Positions 24,501 to 35,942 of a stretch of 64,000 nucleotides of DNA are shown in pieces (the first letter of the stretch is position 1; every line of letters begins with the position of its first letter). The notes under the pieces were generated by a model. It searched no databases. It was not told the origin of the DNA and was given only the letters and a program-made list of their open reading frames with translations. Position numbers and translations under genes: made by a program. The stretch comes from Sanderia malayensis (lineage: Eukaryota > Cnidaria > Scyphozoa > Semaeostomeae > Pelagiidae). The DNA is taken from the NCBI GenBank assembly GCA_013076295.1, contig RQOL01000699.1:1736001-1800000 (forward strand), read 5' to 3'.

Positions 24501-27500
24501 GAGCGTTGTCTCATGTAATGACCTAATGACCGAACAAAGTCACGGCTCTTCGCCTAGAATCGCAACAAAACCGCGGTTGTTTGCCTAGAACCGCAGCTTA
24601 TGGTCTTGCAAGTTAACCAAAACTGTGTCTTGCTTTCAGGTGCTCAATGTCAACCTGGATTCTTTGTTTGAATTCAAAACGAGGTTCACTCCTAATCGAA
24701 TGAGAGGCGTGTACAAGAAAGGCATAAGCGAAGCTCTCGAGGTAACCGTATTGTGGAAGCGGTGAAAATCTACTTCGTCACTCAAAGCATATTGTTCACG
24801 CTGCACAGTTACCAGTTATAGTTATAATCTGCACAGTTATAATCTGCACGTGTAATGTGTTTTTTAAATGGATTGAGACTTTCCTAATGAGATTGCTTTA
24901 TGCCTGTTGTTTTGTGTTTTATAGCTTGCAGCGAAAAGAAGCTCGAAGATTGGTTTGCCAGTCGGAGGAACCAAGGAAGCAGAAGATAAACGCTTGGAAA
25001 CGCTTATTCAGTGGGCGTTAGATTCATTCGATCCCATCGGGAAGGAAGGTCTCAATCCGAAAGAACTTGGTAACATAACAAATCTCTATTTTCTCACAAG
25101 TCTCAATTTGGGTTTATTTGTGAAGATCTTTGGTTACCTCCTTCGCTTTTCTGGCTTGTAAGGCTTCCTTACAACTCAAGAGCCTTGCCCTGTAACGTTG
25201 TACTGGATTGATTTTCTTTTCAAGTAGCATTGTCATAGAAGTGACTGTATTATTTCCTTAGTACTGTCCATTTTACTGCACTACTTTCTATCCTTAGTGA
25301 TTCTGATTACTGTCGAAAAATGTTTTCTCAATTTAACCAAGATATCATTGTGTTGTATTCAGGGTTGGAACAGGAAAAATAACAACTGAAGCCCTTTACT
25401 CTTTTCTTCACAAATATATGCAAAGCATAATATCCTCAAGCTAAACCAACAGTTTAGTTATACATCCACGACTCTACCTCCTTTCTATCTCGTGAGAGTC
25501 TATTTCCCTTTTTAATTCTCTATAAGTTTACCGTTAAATACCATAGATAACGTGATTGTTGTACGTAAGTCCGTTTCCTTTAGCCACAACAACAACCTTT
25601 ACAACACATTGTTTTATCCACAGATGAAGAGGAATCTTCTTCATCAGATGAAGAAGAAGAAGGAGTGAACAAGAAGCCGAAACTTGATCGACATAAAGAC
25701 CACCCTGTTAAGTTTTACAGAAGTGATGACAAGGATAGATTTGGAAAACCATTGACAAATCCTGTATTAGCTGAAACTGTCAAAGGTTCATATTTTATTA
25801 TTACTCAGTTACATGTTAATGTTTACCAACTGTAATACATCTTGTGTGTTTCTTTATTTCATCTTGTATTTTAAGTGATTAACAATAATTTTTCAGGTTT
25901 ATTTGACGAAGTTGTGGAAGGGAAAAGAAGTATTGAAGGTGGGTGAATTTAACCTTAATTCTCAATTACCGGGTTGAAATTACTAGTATTTTTATAACTT
26001 TATTTTTCCCTGCGACATTCCTTGGAAAAGAGGATTACTTTGGATCTTCATTTATGTTTTTCTTTGCATTCTGCAGGATTGTGCCTTGGTTGTGGCGATA
26101 CTAAAATAGTTATACAGCATCCATTATTCCATGGTGGACTTTGTGAAGAGTGTAAGGTACTGTAGTATGACCATAGAGATAGGATATAATATATCCTATC
26201 CTATCTCTATTATATCTCATCTCTATGAATAGGATGCACATGATTTTACGAATCCTTCGCCAATCCACGATCAACGCCTTGACAATCTATTTTAGGATAC
26301 ACAATTTAGTTTTCTTAGATTCGTTGATTTATTCTTTTATTACCAATCTATGCAGTTCTGTTGTTTATCATCTGTAGGAAGCGTTTGTCGAAGGTGCCTA
26401 TCTCTTTGATGCAGACGGATCTCAGGTTGGTCAATGCATTCTTCAATCAATTGTGTCAATCAGCTAATCAATACATCACAATCATTTGCACAATCAATCA
26501 ATCTATGGATCATTGAATCGCTTCTCTTTTTTTCCATTAGATGTACTGCAGTATTTGTAGTGACGGCAAGGAAGTCTTGATGTGTGATTCTCCAGGCTGT
26601 TGCAGGTACAGTTCTTTGTAAATCTTTGTAAATCTTTCATAAACTGAAACAAAACTCGTCTCGAGAATTCAGTTGCCATGTCTGCCGTAAATTTCACAGA
26701 TCATCATAAATTATTGGCTATCTATAGATGCGTATTATCTACACTGACATCACAGTGCTCGATAACAGAATAGAAGCAAGAAAGTAGACTTAGTTCTATG
26801 TTACTCCGAGTTTCATGCTTTCGCATTCATCAGACAGACTAAAACATCAGACAGACGATTAGAATAGTCTGTCTGATGAATGCGAAAGCATGAAACTCGG
26901 AGTAACATAGAACTAAGTCTACTTTCTTGCTTCTACTCTAAATTATTGGCTAATTATTTTATGATTATCTTAAATTTCAGATCATATTGTGGCGTTTGCA
27001 TTGACATGCTTTGCGGTGTTGGAGCAGCAGTCAAGGTAACGTCCATGCATCTGTGATGAAATACACGAAATAAAATACACATAAACATATTCGCAACAAC
27101 GCAGCACTTTTGGGATTGTTTTGCATTCGTTTTAGATCGCGTCTGAGGATAAGTGGATTTGTTTTATGTGCTCTGGTGAATCTGTTCGACTGTTGAAGAG
27201 AAGAGAAGATTGGCAAGATCGTCTGAGGGAAATTTTTATGTCTGATGATGAAGAAGAATATGTAATTTATTGAAGATTTGTATATTTGCTTGGCTGAGAT
27301 TGTCTTACCTTGGCTTTATCGTGGCGTTAAATTGGTTGACTTGCTTTTTGTACTCGTTTATTTTGGTTGTTTTGTTTTGATTAAGCTCGTGCTGGTTCGA
27401 TTTTGTCTTGGTTTAGCTTATGCTGACTTGATTTTGTCTTGGTTTAGCTTATGCTGACTCGATTTTGTCTTGGTTTAGCTTATGCTGACTTGGCTCGACT

Positions 27501-30420
27501 TATTTCCATTTTGCTTAACCTTCCATTTCTTAGTTTTGTTTTGCTTGGATTTATCATTGTTTATATTCGATTAGTTTCACTGATTTGACATATATTAACA
27601 ATAAATATATTTGCCATGTAATATTGTAATTGTTGCCTTACTTTCTAGCCTCCTTTAGAGTTTGTTCCTCCGGTCCCTTTGAAGGAACGAAAGCCGATAC
27701 GAGTGTTGGCCCTTTTCGATGGCATAGCAACAGGCTTGGTCGTTCTCAAGCAGTTGGACATCGAGCTAGAAGTGTACTATGCATCGGAGATCAATGACCA
27801 TGCCCAACTCGTAAGTAGTGTATCGTAAATTATTTCTTTCCCCCCCCTATGGCGCCCGCCGAGGGGGGTGGGGGTGAGGGGGTCTCTTTTTGAAAACAAT
27901 AAATCCCCTCGTTGATGATTTATTGTTTTCAAAAGAGAATTGACGACGGGTCCATTTCATTGTATATTGTACTTGAAGAAAGGCACTTGTGGATGCATCT
28001 GAACACTTCTCTGCATTTTCTTTAGCTTATTGCCTGCATATTAGTAGCTACATTATTTCACAGGTCACTCAAGTCAAGCACAATAGCTTTGTGAAACAGC
28101 TTGGAGACATACAGTTTATCACAGAGAAAATGGTATTGGAACAAATATTGAACAACAACTGCTGAATCTATTCCTTTATTCCCCGTGTTTTACTCTATGC
28201 AATGCCATTGGAGATTCTGCGTTGACATGTTGTTTTATTTAAATGTCGTTTAATTTCAGATCCATGAACTTGGTCCGTTTGATCTCGTAATGGGTGGCAG
28301 TCCCTGTAATGACTTGTCAATTGCCAATCCGGCAAGAAAGGGCATATATGGTATGCGTATATCGAGTTGCTTGACTAATACACATCATTCTCTATTGATA
28401 AATGGTTGTCCATTGACTTCCATAGCTTGAATTGTCATACCAACTCCTTATGTTATGATGTAGAGCTTATAGCACGAGGAATACGTTTCTGTGATACAAT
28501 CTTTGATCAGTACAGAACTTCAAAATAGCTTTGAAAATCGGAAACACAGCGAAACATAATAACTACTAAAGCTTTTCGTCTGACATTCATCGGAGTAATT
28601 TTTGTGATATTGTAACTGGTGTTTGTATATACATCTTATCCACCTTTTTCAGAGGGTACAGGTCGTTTGTTCTTTGATTTTTTTCGCATTTTGATGTATT
28701 GCAAGCCGCCAGCAGGCTCAGCTAGACCGTTCTTTTGGGTGTTTGAAAATGTCGTTGGCATGAGACATGAAGACAAACGTGTCATCTCGAGATTCCTGCA
28801 ATGCAATCCCATCATGCTCGACGCCAAAGACGTCTCAGCTCAACATCGTGCAAGGTATTTCTGGGGAAATCTTCCAGGCATGAACAGGTATGGATGGCAA
28901 TATGTGCCACTTTACGTGTGCATCTCTCTAATATTCTTTCTATACTAATGAATTCAAATTATTCAAGGCATCTGAGACGCTATGCTGTTGGCATATCTTG
29001 TATTGACATTGTTCTCTTCTAGGCCTGCGCATCCTTTGCCTTGTGATAAGCTCGAACTTCAAGATTGTCTGGAGCCAGGAAGCGGGCGCCATGCTAGAGT
29101 AAGACTTTTCAAAACTACATACACAAATTTCATACCTGACTTACCGTATTTACTCCAGTGAGCGTCGCGGCGCTCTTTACTTTTGATGCGGCGCTTATTT
29201 GGGGGCCGCGCTTTTTAAAACCCTGTAATTTTTGAATAGAACAAATAGGGTTTAAATAATATTTTAGTAGTAAAACGTGCAAGTTTGAAACAGTTAAGTG
29301 TGTTTTGAATACAAGAAAATAAATTCCCGAGGTTGATTTAAGATTAGCATTTATTTCCTGTGTGATTCTAACGGTTCTAGCGGTTTGTCGTTTAAGCACC
29401 GCATTTACAAAAAGATAACTGTAGCACTCCCTAACTTTATTTGTCTCAAATGCGGTGCTCATTCAAGGGCAGCGCTCGCTTGAGTAAATACGGTATGCAA
29501 GGTATATAAGGATTTGGTAAAATAAGAACCCAATTAACAGGTGGCGATACTAGTTCAATTAACTGGTCTTGGCAGTTTTTTCTTTTGGCATACTACTGTT
29601 GTCAAATGTTTTCTTTCTCATTTCAGTTCAACAAGGTCCGTACGATTACAACCAAGCCAAACAGTTTGAAGCAGACGAATGAGGCTGTGATGCCGGTGGA
29701 AACTGTGAAGGAGAATGGCGAAACTGATGAAGACGTTCTGTGGTGTACAGAAGTTGAAAGGTAACGCCAACAAGAGCATTGAAACTTGTAACCCAGGGGG
29801 TCGTATCCTATCTCAGTGTTTTTCAGTGTCTTGCATAAGCTGGTCGGAATTACGTTAATTATTGAGTATTGCAGAAAATGAGCCCTGTTTAATTTAACAC
29901 TTGAAGCAATGCAGGGAAACATCATCCATAAGCATACATACTTCAAAAATTCAATTTCGTAACCCTAGTTTAATGGCTAGCTAATACATAGCGTGAGCGC
30001 GACACTTGGGCTACGCGTTCATACAGTACCAACTTTTGAAATGTTTATGCTCGACGGCTCGCAATTGTCTCAAAATGATCAGAACAATCCAATTAGTAGG
30101 ATAAGATCTTTTTAGTGAATATTCTCTCGATTTCGAAAATTCGATTTCGTACCTATGGCTAATACATAGCGTAATACACTTGGGCTAAGCGTTTATACAG
30201 TGCTAATTTTTGAAACATTTATGCTAGACGGCTCGCAATTGTCTCAATAATAAAAATAATTTTTTATGACAGATTGTTTGGCTTTGCTGACCATTATACT
30301 GATGTTGCTAACATGGGCAGGTCCCATCGACAGAAACTGTTAGGCAGTGCATGGAGTATTCCAGTTATGCGTCATATTTTAGCACCATTGAAAGACTATT
30401 TCAAGTGTTCGCGCAGTTGA
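21577..30420 (+). CDS. DNMT3: DNA (cytosine-5)-methyltransferase 3 (de novo methyltransferase)
   Basis: Complete de novo DNA methyltransferase of 795 residues, nuclear. Coding exons: 21577-21579, 21946-22011, 23468-23500, 23612-23745, 23843-24101, 24301-24453, 24640-24741, 24925-25069, 25624-25785, 25897-25938, 26077-26156, 26378-26425, 26541-26605, 26981-27035, 27136-27261, 27649-27810, 28064-28132, 28260-28350, 28653-28887, 29023-29098, 29627-29760, 30273-30420; all phases agree. PWWP domain (residues ~166-250; [12 protein letters not shown]), binds methylated H3K36 nucleosomes in the family. ADD zinc fingers (~367-491; repeated CxxC pairs such as CLGC, CSIC, CGVC, CFMC). Catalytic domain (~492-795): motif I LFDGIATG, motif [11 protein letters not shown] with catalytic Cys, motif VI FENVVGM, motif [12 protein letters not shown], motifs IX-X near [12 protein letters not shown] and [14 protein letters not shown]. 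The first coding exon is only the ATG. Intron 2 contains a PIGL-like gene; introns 13 and 21 carry large repeats. All key residues are present, so activity is expected. Confidence 0.95.
22348..23223 (+). CDS. PIGL: PIGL-like N-acetylglucosaminyl-phosphatidylinositol de-N-acetylase (nested in DNMT3 intron 2)
   Basis: Second step of GPI-anchor synthesis at the ER membrane: removes acetate from GlcNAc-PI. The single exon encodes 291 residues (from the ATG at 22348; another in-frame ATG is at 22414). A transmembrane helix is at residues ~35-60, followed by the zinc-binding AHPDDE motif, then the TTGDYYGQG segment, and SGHHDH with the second pair of metal ligands; the C-terminus has [10 protein letters not shown] and [18 protein letters not shown], as in PIGL. 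Length fits the family (~252) plus a longer N-terminus. It lies wholly inside intron 2 of DNMT3 in the same orientation and has no introns, which suggests a retrocopy that kept an intact frame; whether a multi-exon parent exists elsewhere is unknown. Confidence 0.88.
   Translation: MLFVVSIRNGPEFTKNLKISPTMLDIVEKLIGKHPYFFLEIVLFTAGLVGLVLMAISSLKLKLNGSVLFVTAHPDDESMFFAPSILHSLRHLGRNNVYVLCLTTGDYYGQGRVRAKEIIEACDSLGMRNNNVFICDNVAFKDGMSDWDTNKVECEIRRIVKDYNIMNIVTFDSYGISGHHDHIKISEALKSAKRIDMCDLKPNLYTLESVNILRKYISVFDLVYSVLDGLLLTNFGSTDKSLVMLEWSDVWRPYKAMSKHRSQYVWFRRLYVIFSRYMILNTLNYEGMIAL
26173..26210. repeat. Short AT-rich inverted repeat
   Basis: ATAGAGATAGGATAT on the left pairs with ATATCCTATC...TATCTCTAT on the right within DNMT3 intron 11. 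Probably a small hairpin; no further role seen. Confidence 0.4.
26771..26935. repeat. Perfect 70-bp-arm palindrome in DNMT3 intron 13
   Basis: Bases 26771-26840 are repeated exactly in inverse at 26866-26935, with a 25-bp spacer. The arms begin TAGAAGCAAGAAAGTAG and end GCATTCATCAGACAGACT. A transcript through it would form a 70-bp stem. No coding potential. Confidence 0.85.
27883..27938. repeat. Inverted repeat in DNMT3 intron 16
   Basis: TCTCTTTTTGAAAACAATAAATC at 27883-27905 pairs with GATTTATTGTTTTCAAAAGAGA at 27917-27938 with one length difference. It follows a C/G-homopolymer-rich stretch (27839-27882) and may be part of a small DNA element. Confidence 0.5.
29142..29495. mobile_element. 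MITE with TACCGTATTTACTC ends (DNMT3 intron 20)
   Basis: The left end TACCGTATTTACTCCAGTGAGCG and the right end CGCTCGCTTGAGTAAATACGGTA are inverted repeats. The 354-bp element is related in its terminal bases to the one at 6276-6466. It has no open frame of note. Confidence 0.65.
29944..30250. repeat. Local ~190-bp-spaced direct duplication in DNMT3 intron 21
   Basis: A block near 29944-30075 (TTTCGTAAC...CTAATACATAGCGTG...CACTTGGGCTACGCG...GACGGCTCGCAATTGTCTCAA) recurs at about 30134-30250 with substitutions and small deletions. Tandem segmental duplication; noncoding. Confidence 0.55.
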
Positions 30421-31016
30421 AAGCAAAGTAATATCTATTGGGGTAAGTACTTTGTTGAAGTCAGAACTTTTCTATCTTTTTTATTCTGTCTTTTTGTATC
30501 TTAGTCATCAGTAGCTAGTTAATGTTTTGTTTTGTTGGTTAATGTATAGGATTTACGATGTTCTTATTTTGGCTAGTGTAGCTTTGTTATTATTGGATGT
30601 TTCAAATTTATGTTTTTATATAAATATATGTGTATTCCTTGATCAAAAGCTGACAATGTTTTTTGAGCCCACAAGGCGATTCGACTCCTGAAATTCCAAC
30701 CAGCAATTTAATCATGTCTATTGCTCTGTCTGGAACAACATTTCCACAGAAATAGAACAGAAATAAATTTGTCAGCAATTCTGATGATTTCTTTCTTAAA
30801 TTTTTTCAATGAAATAAATTTGATATAATTTACGTAGCCACAATTCCATTTATTAGTTATAAGAATAAATAAATAATAATTCATGATGAAATTAGCTAAA
30901 ACAACTAGTGAATATTATAATTTCATCGATCAATATAGTGTATGAAGACTACAAGCTTATCAGCGTAAATGTTTCTAACTTTTCTAAGTTTTAAATGAAG
31001 GGAGATTGAATTTTTT
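30421..31016. other. Convergent intergenic region DNMT3 / PAFAH1B
   Basis: About 600 bp between two convergent genes, AT-rich, holding both 3' untranslated regions. AATAAA occurs at 30762 and again at about 30812, plausible for DNMT3. Nothing else seen. Confidence 0.4.
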
Positions 31017-32441
31017 TCAAGCAGCCAGTAGCTCTTTGACAAGATGGTGAATTGGTTTGCAATATTTACTGTACGCATTTCTAGTTAGATGTAAATAATC
31101 ATGCATATCACTTGCTTTGATTTTGCCATCCGAGCCAACAAAACCAGGATCAGCATCCAAGTAATACGTATTGGGAATCGTTGGTACCATTTCCTTCAAT
31201 CCAAGATTGATTTCAGAAATTTTATCCCTCAGCATGTTCAGCTTTTGGCCTCGTGGGAGAAGAGCCTTAAAAATGTAGTTTGACATATAGTTATTAATTA
31301 AAACTGATCTAAGGAGTTTTCTACATGGAATTGCTTTTGCCCTCTATTTTCAACCAGTGCAGAGACTGATGGAACTTGAAATAGAAATTTGGAACAGGAG
31401 AGGAGGGAGGGAGAGTAAATTATTTTACATACCATGATAATGATCTTTGCATTTGGTCTGTTACTACTTATATACCAAGCCAGTGATTCTATGCCTTCAA
31501 CAATTTCATCAGCTGTATTGCTGTGGTTGTTCGTTCCAACCAGAACTACAAACACCTTGAACAAATTTACCAGAAAATAAGTTTTTTTGATTTGGTGGAT
31601 TTCACCACGAGATTTCACATTGATATTGGTACTTGTTTCATAAATCTAAGATTATCTTACTTAATTAATAAAACTGTGATTTCAACTTTGCAATGTGATG
31701 CAGGTGTTTTAAATAATTGTAATTGGGGGGGTGATTCAAGGGGTACATGATTTCAGTTCCCTGCAAGAGACTATTTACAACAATGACCTATTGACCTTTG
31801 GGTTGACGTGCTCTAGCTCCCCATTTTGCAATCTCCAAAGTACGTTTTGCACTGTATCTCCACCAATTCCGAAATTGCAAGCATTCAAGGGCTTGAAATA
31901 CTGAGACCAGGCCTATACAAAATAGAACAAACAGACATGACACGCTATCAGAGAGAGTCTATGAATGCAAGAGTTTGAATTGAAGTGCTATTATCTCGTG
32001 GATTTGATTTTTACTTCCACTAGTTATGGGCTGCTTACTACTCATATGACACTTGCAGGGCTAGTTTTAGGGTTGATTGACGATAATTTTACCTCCGTAT
32101 CTTGCATTTGCATGACGATTGAATCTCCGAGAAAAACAACTCTTGGGTTTAAATATTTCCCATCTTCGATGAATCTTTCATGCTGTAATATAAATTAACC
32201 ACATTTAATTTTGGATTAAGCATATTGCGAGGGACTTACGTTTTTATAACTCTTCTTTGCGTATATCACGTATCGCGGTGAACCATTATTTGGCCAAACT
32301 TATTGGTTGATAGATATGAGTTAATCAGGAATGAAATTGATGAAAGTAGACGTCACTTGATTGAGTCTTACTTACCATGCTCATCCATCTTAGATCACCT
32401 TGAACGTCTTCTACAGGCTTAGGATTGCAAGAAGAATTCAT
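31017..32441 (-). CDS. PAFAH1B2: Platelet-activating factor acetylhydrolase IB catalytic (alpha) subunit
   Basis: SGNH-fold esterase that removes the sn-2 acetyl group of PAF and in animals pairs with LIS1. Coding exons 32376-32441, 32093-32182, 31796-31912, 31433-31555 and 31017-31265, all phase 0, give 214 residues (family ~229). The nucleophile block I is VFLGDSIV (residues ~40), block II GIGGDT, block III VVLVGTNNHSNTA with the oxyanion Asn, and block V DYLHLT with the catalytic Asp and His. LLPRG, typical of the family, starts the last exon. The symbol is by family; PAFAH1B2 and B3 cannot be distinguished. The start codon faces the SPA17-like gene across a 388-bp gap. Confidence 0.92.
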
Positions 32442-32829
32442 GTCTTCCTTCACAACACCGGAGCGGGATATCTATTTCCTGTTTCTATTTATTGATGTCT
32501 CAAACTGTTTTGTTTTCTCCTGTTCTCAATTCTTAGAATTATTTTGTCAACATGTTGATTTAGCCTCCTGTCGCGTGCAACTTCTTAGAACGAGGTAGGA
32601 AGTTCCTATGACAACAGCAATACAAGTCAAAATGCTGTTTTGCTGCAAGAAGTTTATCAATGAAGTAAATATTTCTGTTTATGCTGACAACATTTTATAT
32701 TTACGCAGAAGTAGTTTGATAGATTGATAATCTTACACAGCCAAGTCTTAGTAAAGCGTTTGATGTTGATTTTTGTACATCTGTAAATAAAAAGACATTG
32801 GAAATATCTATTAGCAATACCTTGATAAA
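32442..32829. promoter_or_regulatory. Putative bidirectional promoter PAFAH1B / SPA17-like
   Basis: Only 388 bp separate the two divergent start codons, so 5' untranslated regions and promoters of both must lie or overlap here. No TATA box or ciliary X-box was securely identified by eye. Confidence 0.45.
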
Positions 32830-35321
32830 ATGGCTGTCCAATATGCACCTACAAAACTTCGAGTTCCACCAGGATTCCAAAACCTGCTGGAAGGCCTGTC
32901 AAGGGAAGTTCTGAGAGAGCAACCAAGCAATATAATTCAGTTTGCTGCAAACTACTTTAAAGACCAACTGCTTATTCGAGAGGGTGAGTTATTTATATCA
33001 ATTGTTGTGAGTGAAGAACGGTTAGTATAATTTATTAAAACAGAATTTTAATCCTTTAAAGTTGAATTAACCAAGCGTAATGACAACGATTAAAGAATAA
33101 GCTCTGTTGTTGACCAGAAGCTCAATTATTCATGCTGAAGAAAATTTTTCAAGCGATATTTACTATTATTTTTAATCTGCTATTTGAATAACATTTTTCA
33201 AATTTTGCCTTGAGGCAATTGAGATCAATTCGTTTGACGTTCAGTAGTGAATTCGACAAGAATTGGTTGTTGATATTTGGTATTGAAAACCCAGCTTTAT
33301 ATCTCAACTGTTTAAATAAGTAAAAAAAGAAAACTGAAATGGGCTTGAATTTTTCCACTGCTCAAGATGAAACTGGTAAGTAGGGTGAATGTCAGAGTTT
33401 ACAAACAGCTGTTTCTCAAGGTCCTAATTCTATTCAAACAGCAGAAGTTCATATTGAAGTTTTTATTTGTAAACTTTATTTGTAAAAGGATCGAGTAGAT
33501 TTGTTGGTTCTTAATTTTATTATGTTGTCGATTTCACGCTTCTTTACAGGATGCGGGTGCATTATTGATGAACATAAGGCAGAGCTTGTCAAAGCGAAGA
33601 TTTTGATATGTTGTTTTATTTTTCAGAGACAAGCAAAGATGATGCAAAGAAAGGTGATGAGATGGAGAAACTGCAAAGCGGAGAAGAAATAGATATCGAT
33701 TTGAATGATCCCTCGACGGCAGATGCTGCCGTGAAGATTCAAGCAGTTTTCAGAGGACACAAAGACAGACGGGAGGTGAAACAGAAAAAGGAACAAGAAG
33801 ATGCGGCAACAAAGATACAAGCTGGATTCCGGGGCCATCAGACCAGGAAGAGTGTGAAAGAGATGAGGGACAGCTCAAGCAGTGTTAATGAAGAGAAAGG
33901 CAATGCTGATAAAAGTGTTGAAGTTAATGATGACAAAGATGAAAATGTTCAATCGATTACTGAAAACAAAGGCTTAGAGCAGCCCGAGGATGCGTTAGAT
34001 GTGGATTTGGATGATCCGAAATACGAAGAAGCCGCCACTAAGATACAGGCAAATTTCAGAGGGCACAAAGTTAGAGAAGAAATAAAGTCGTCTAAGAGCA
34101 AATTGAGTGAGGATATTGATGATAAAAAGGAGGACGAAACACATGAATTGGAAGATGAAAAAGGAGAACCAAAGCAGGTTGGAGGTGAAGAACAGAATGA
34201 GGAAGTCAAAGGGGCAGAAAAAGTTGAGGAGACAGCTGATGATCAAGTTAAGGAGGAAGAAGCAGCCATCAAGATTCAGGCTAGTTTCCGTGGACATGTG
34301 GCAAGGAAGGAAGTCGAGGCCATAAAATCATCTCAGAATGTTGAAAATGATGACAAAGAAGGTGAGAATGAAACTTATCTTTGTTAATATTAACTGTGCA
34401 ATACTATTGAAAACAAGAGTTTGTGAAGATGCTTTGCTGCTGAAAGAGTGTAAAATATTTGTGAACAATTATACTGGTGTTTTGATGTGTTATTACCTTT
34501 GTTGATTTATATATATGTTTAATCTTTTTCAGCTGAGAAAGTTGATGAAGATAAGGGAACAAATGACGAAGAGAAGGCTGCTGTAAAGATTCAAGCTGGT
34601 TATAGAGGGTTTGTTGCAAGGAAAGAAGTGAATGCAATGAAGTCATCCCAAAGTCAACACAAAGGTAAACTGTGCATGGTATACTGACTAATCATAGGCA
34701 TAGGTTGTAATACCAGTACTGTTACATAGGGGGTAATGTAACAATACTGGTATAGGTACAATACAATAGTGGACAAAAGTTCTTGGGACACTTGTTAGGA
34801 TATATGAAAAGGGTTATTAACCCATAAACTTCTTTTTCAAGGGCTTTGTTCAACCCCACCCCTATTGTTCTGTCAATCTGTGAAATTTTGGCAATATTGT
34901 ATAAGACTGGCTCTAGAGACAGCATTGTTTGGGGGGAAGGGTTGAAAAATAAGGTTTGTGACAAGGCCAATAGAATAAAGGGGGATCCGACTAATTGCTA
35001 ATCTGTTTAATTTAATTTTTTTTATTTTTAATAGATGAAGGCCAAACAGGAGAGTCAACAGATCAGCCCGCAGAAGAGGATGGAGGAGAACAAGATAAAC
35101 CAGTAGAAGGAACATCGGATCCACAGTCCGCTGAAGGAGTTGATGAAGATGAAAGCAAAGCAAAAGCTGCCACAAAAATCCAAGCATCTTACAGAGGATA
35201 TCGCATACGCGTGAATCTAAAATCTGATGGTGATAAACCCCTGGAAACAGGAGATGAATCGGGTGAGAAGGATGCTGAGGTTGCTGCTCAAGAAGATGAA
35301 GTGGCAGGCGAAGAAAGTTAA
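32830..35321 (+). CDS. RIIa-domain protein with six IQ motifs (SPA17-like)
   Basis: Likely cilium/flagellum-associated calmodulin-binding protein. Exons 32830-32983, 33627-34361, 34533-34664 and 35035-35321 give 435 residues. The N-terminus (residues ~11-45; VPPGFQNLLEGLSREVLREQ then AANYF) is a RIIa/dimerisation-docking domain as in SPA17 and ROPN1, which binds AKAPs. The rest is acidic, Lys/Glu-rich and carries IQ motifs of the form A(A)xKIQAxFRGHxxR at residues ~84, 109, 185, 262, 310 and 384. Human SPA17 is ~150 residues with one IQ, so this is an expanded form; each of the last two exons brings one IQ motif. Exon symmetry (introns all phase 1) would ease such exon duplication. Head-to-head with PAFAH1B. 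Confidence 0.85.
34755..34980. mobile_element. Degenerate MITE related to the one at 37182
   Basis: Contains ACAATAGTGGACAAAAGTTCTTGGGACAC and, farther on, CTCTAGAGACAGCATTGTTTGG, both of which have inverted counterparts in 37182-37330. It lies in the last intron of the SPA17-like gene. Exact ends are uncertain. Confidence 0.4.
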
Positions 35322-35942
35322 TTGTTTTGAATGCAATTAGACGCAGCAAAAATAAGATGAACTCACGTTATCTCAGTGTAAATATCATTTGTAACATAAG
35401 CATTTATGATTTCAAACCATTTTTGACAACTGTTATTCTTATTTGAAAAATATGAGAGTATAGTATGAATGACCCATATTTGTTTTCGATTTTTTTTATA
35501 TTTCTCTGTTGTGAGCTCTTCCTTTTCTTCCTCTCCGGCCCCCCTATGCTTTATATCGCCCCCCCCCCCACCTTGTCCCAAATTCCGAGGCAGCACTTCA
35601 GGGTGGGTGGAGCCCAAGCACGAGGTTTGTTTGAAATTGAGCTCCATTTGCAGCGGAAATCCTTTTTCTTCTTGGCTTGAATTGCAGTTTTTGGACCGGG
35701 AAGTAACATTTCTCCACTGCACAGAGTGCTTCAATACTGGTAAGACCTTTAAGCATCATCCCACTGTTATTCTGTTAATTTTGTTTGACTAGCCATGCGT
35801 TTAATATGCTGAACTTTGCTCTAGGCAGGTAGCTCTGTTTTTACAACTCGAAAACATTACGTGCAGCCATTAACGGGCCTACCAAACAACCCCTTCACCG
35901 CACGAGTTATTGAATAGTACAAGAATTTTCACCACTGTCGCC

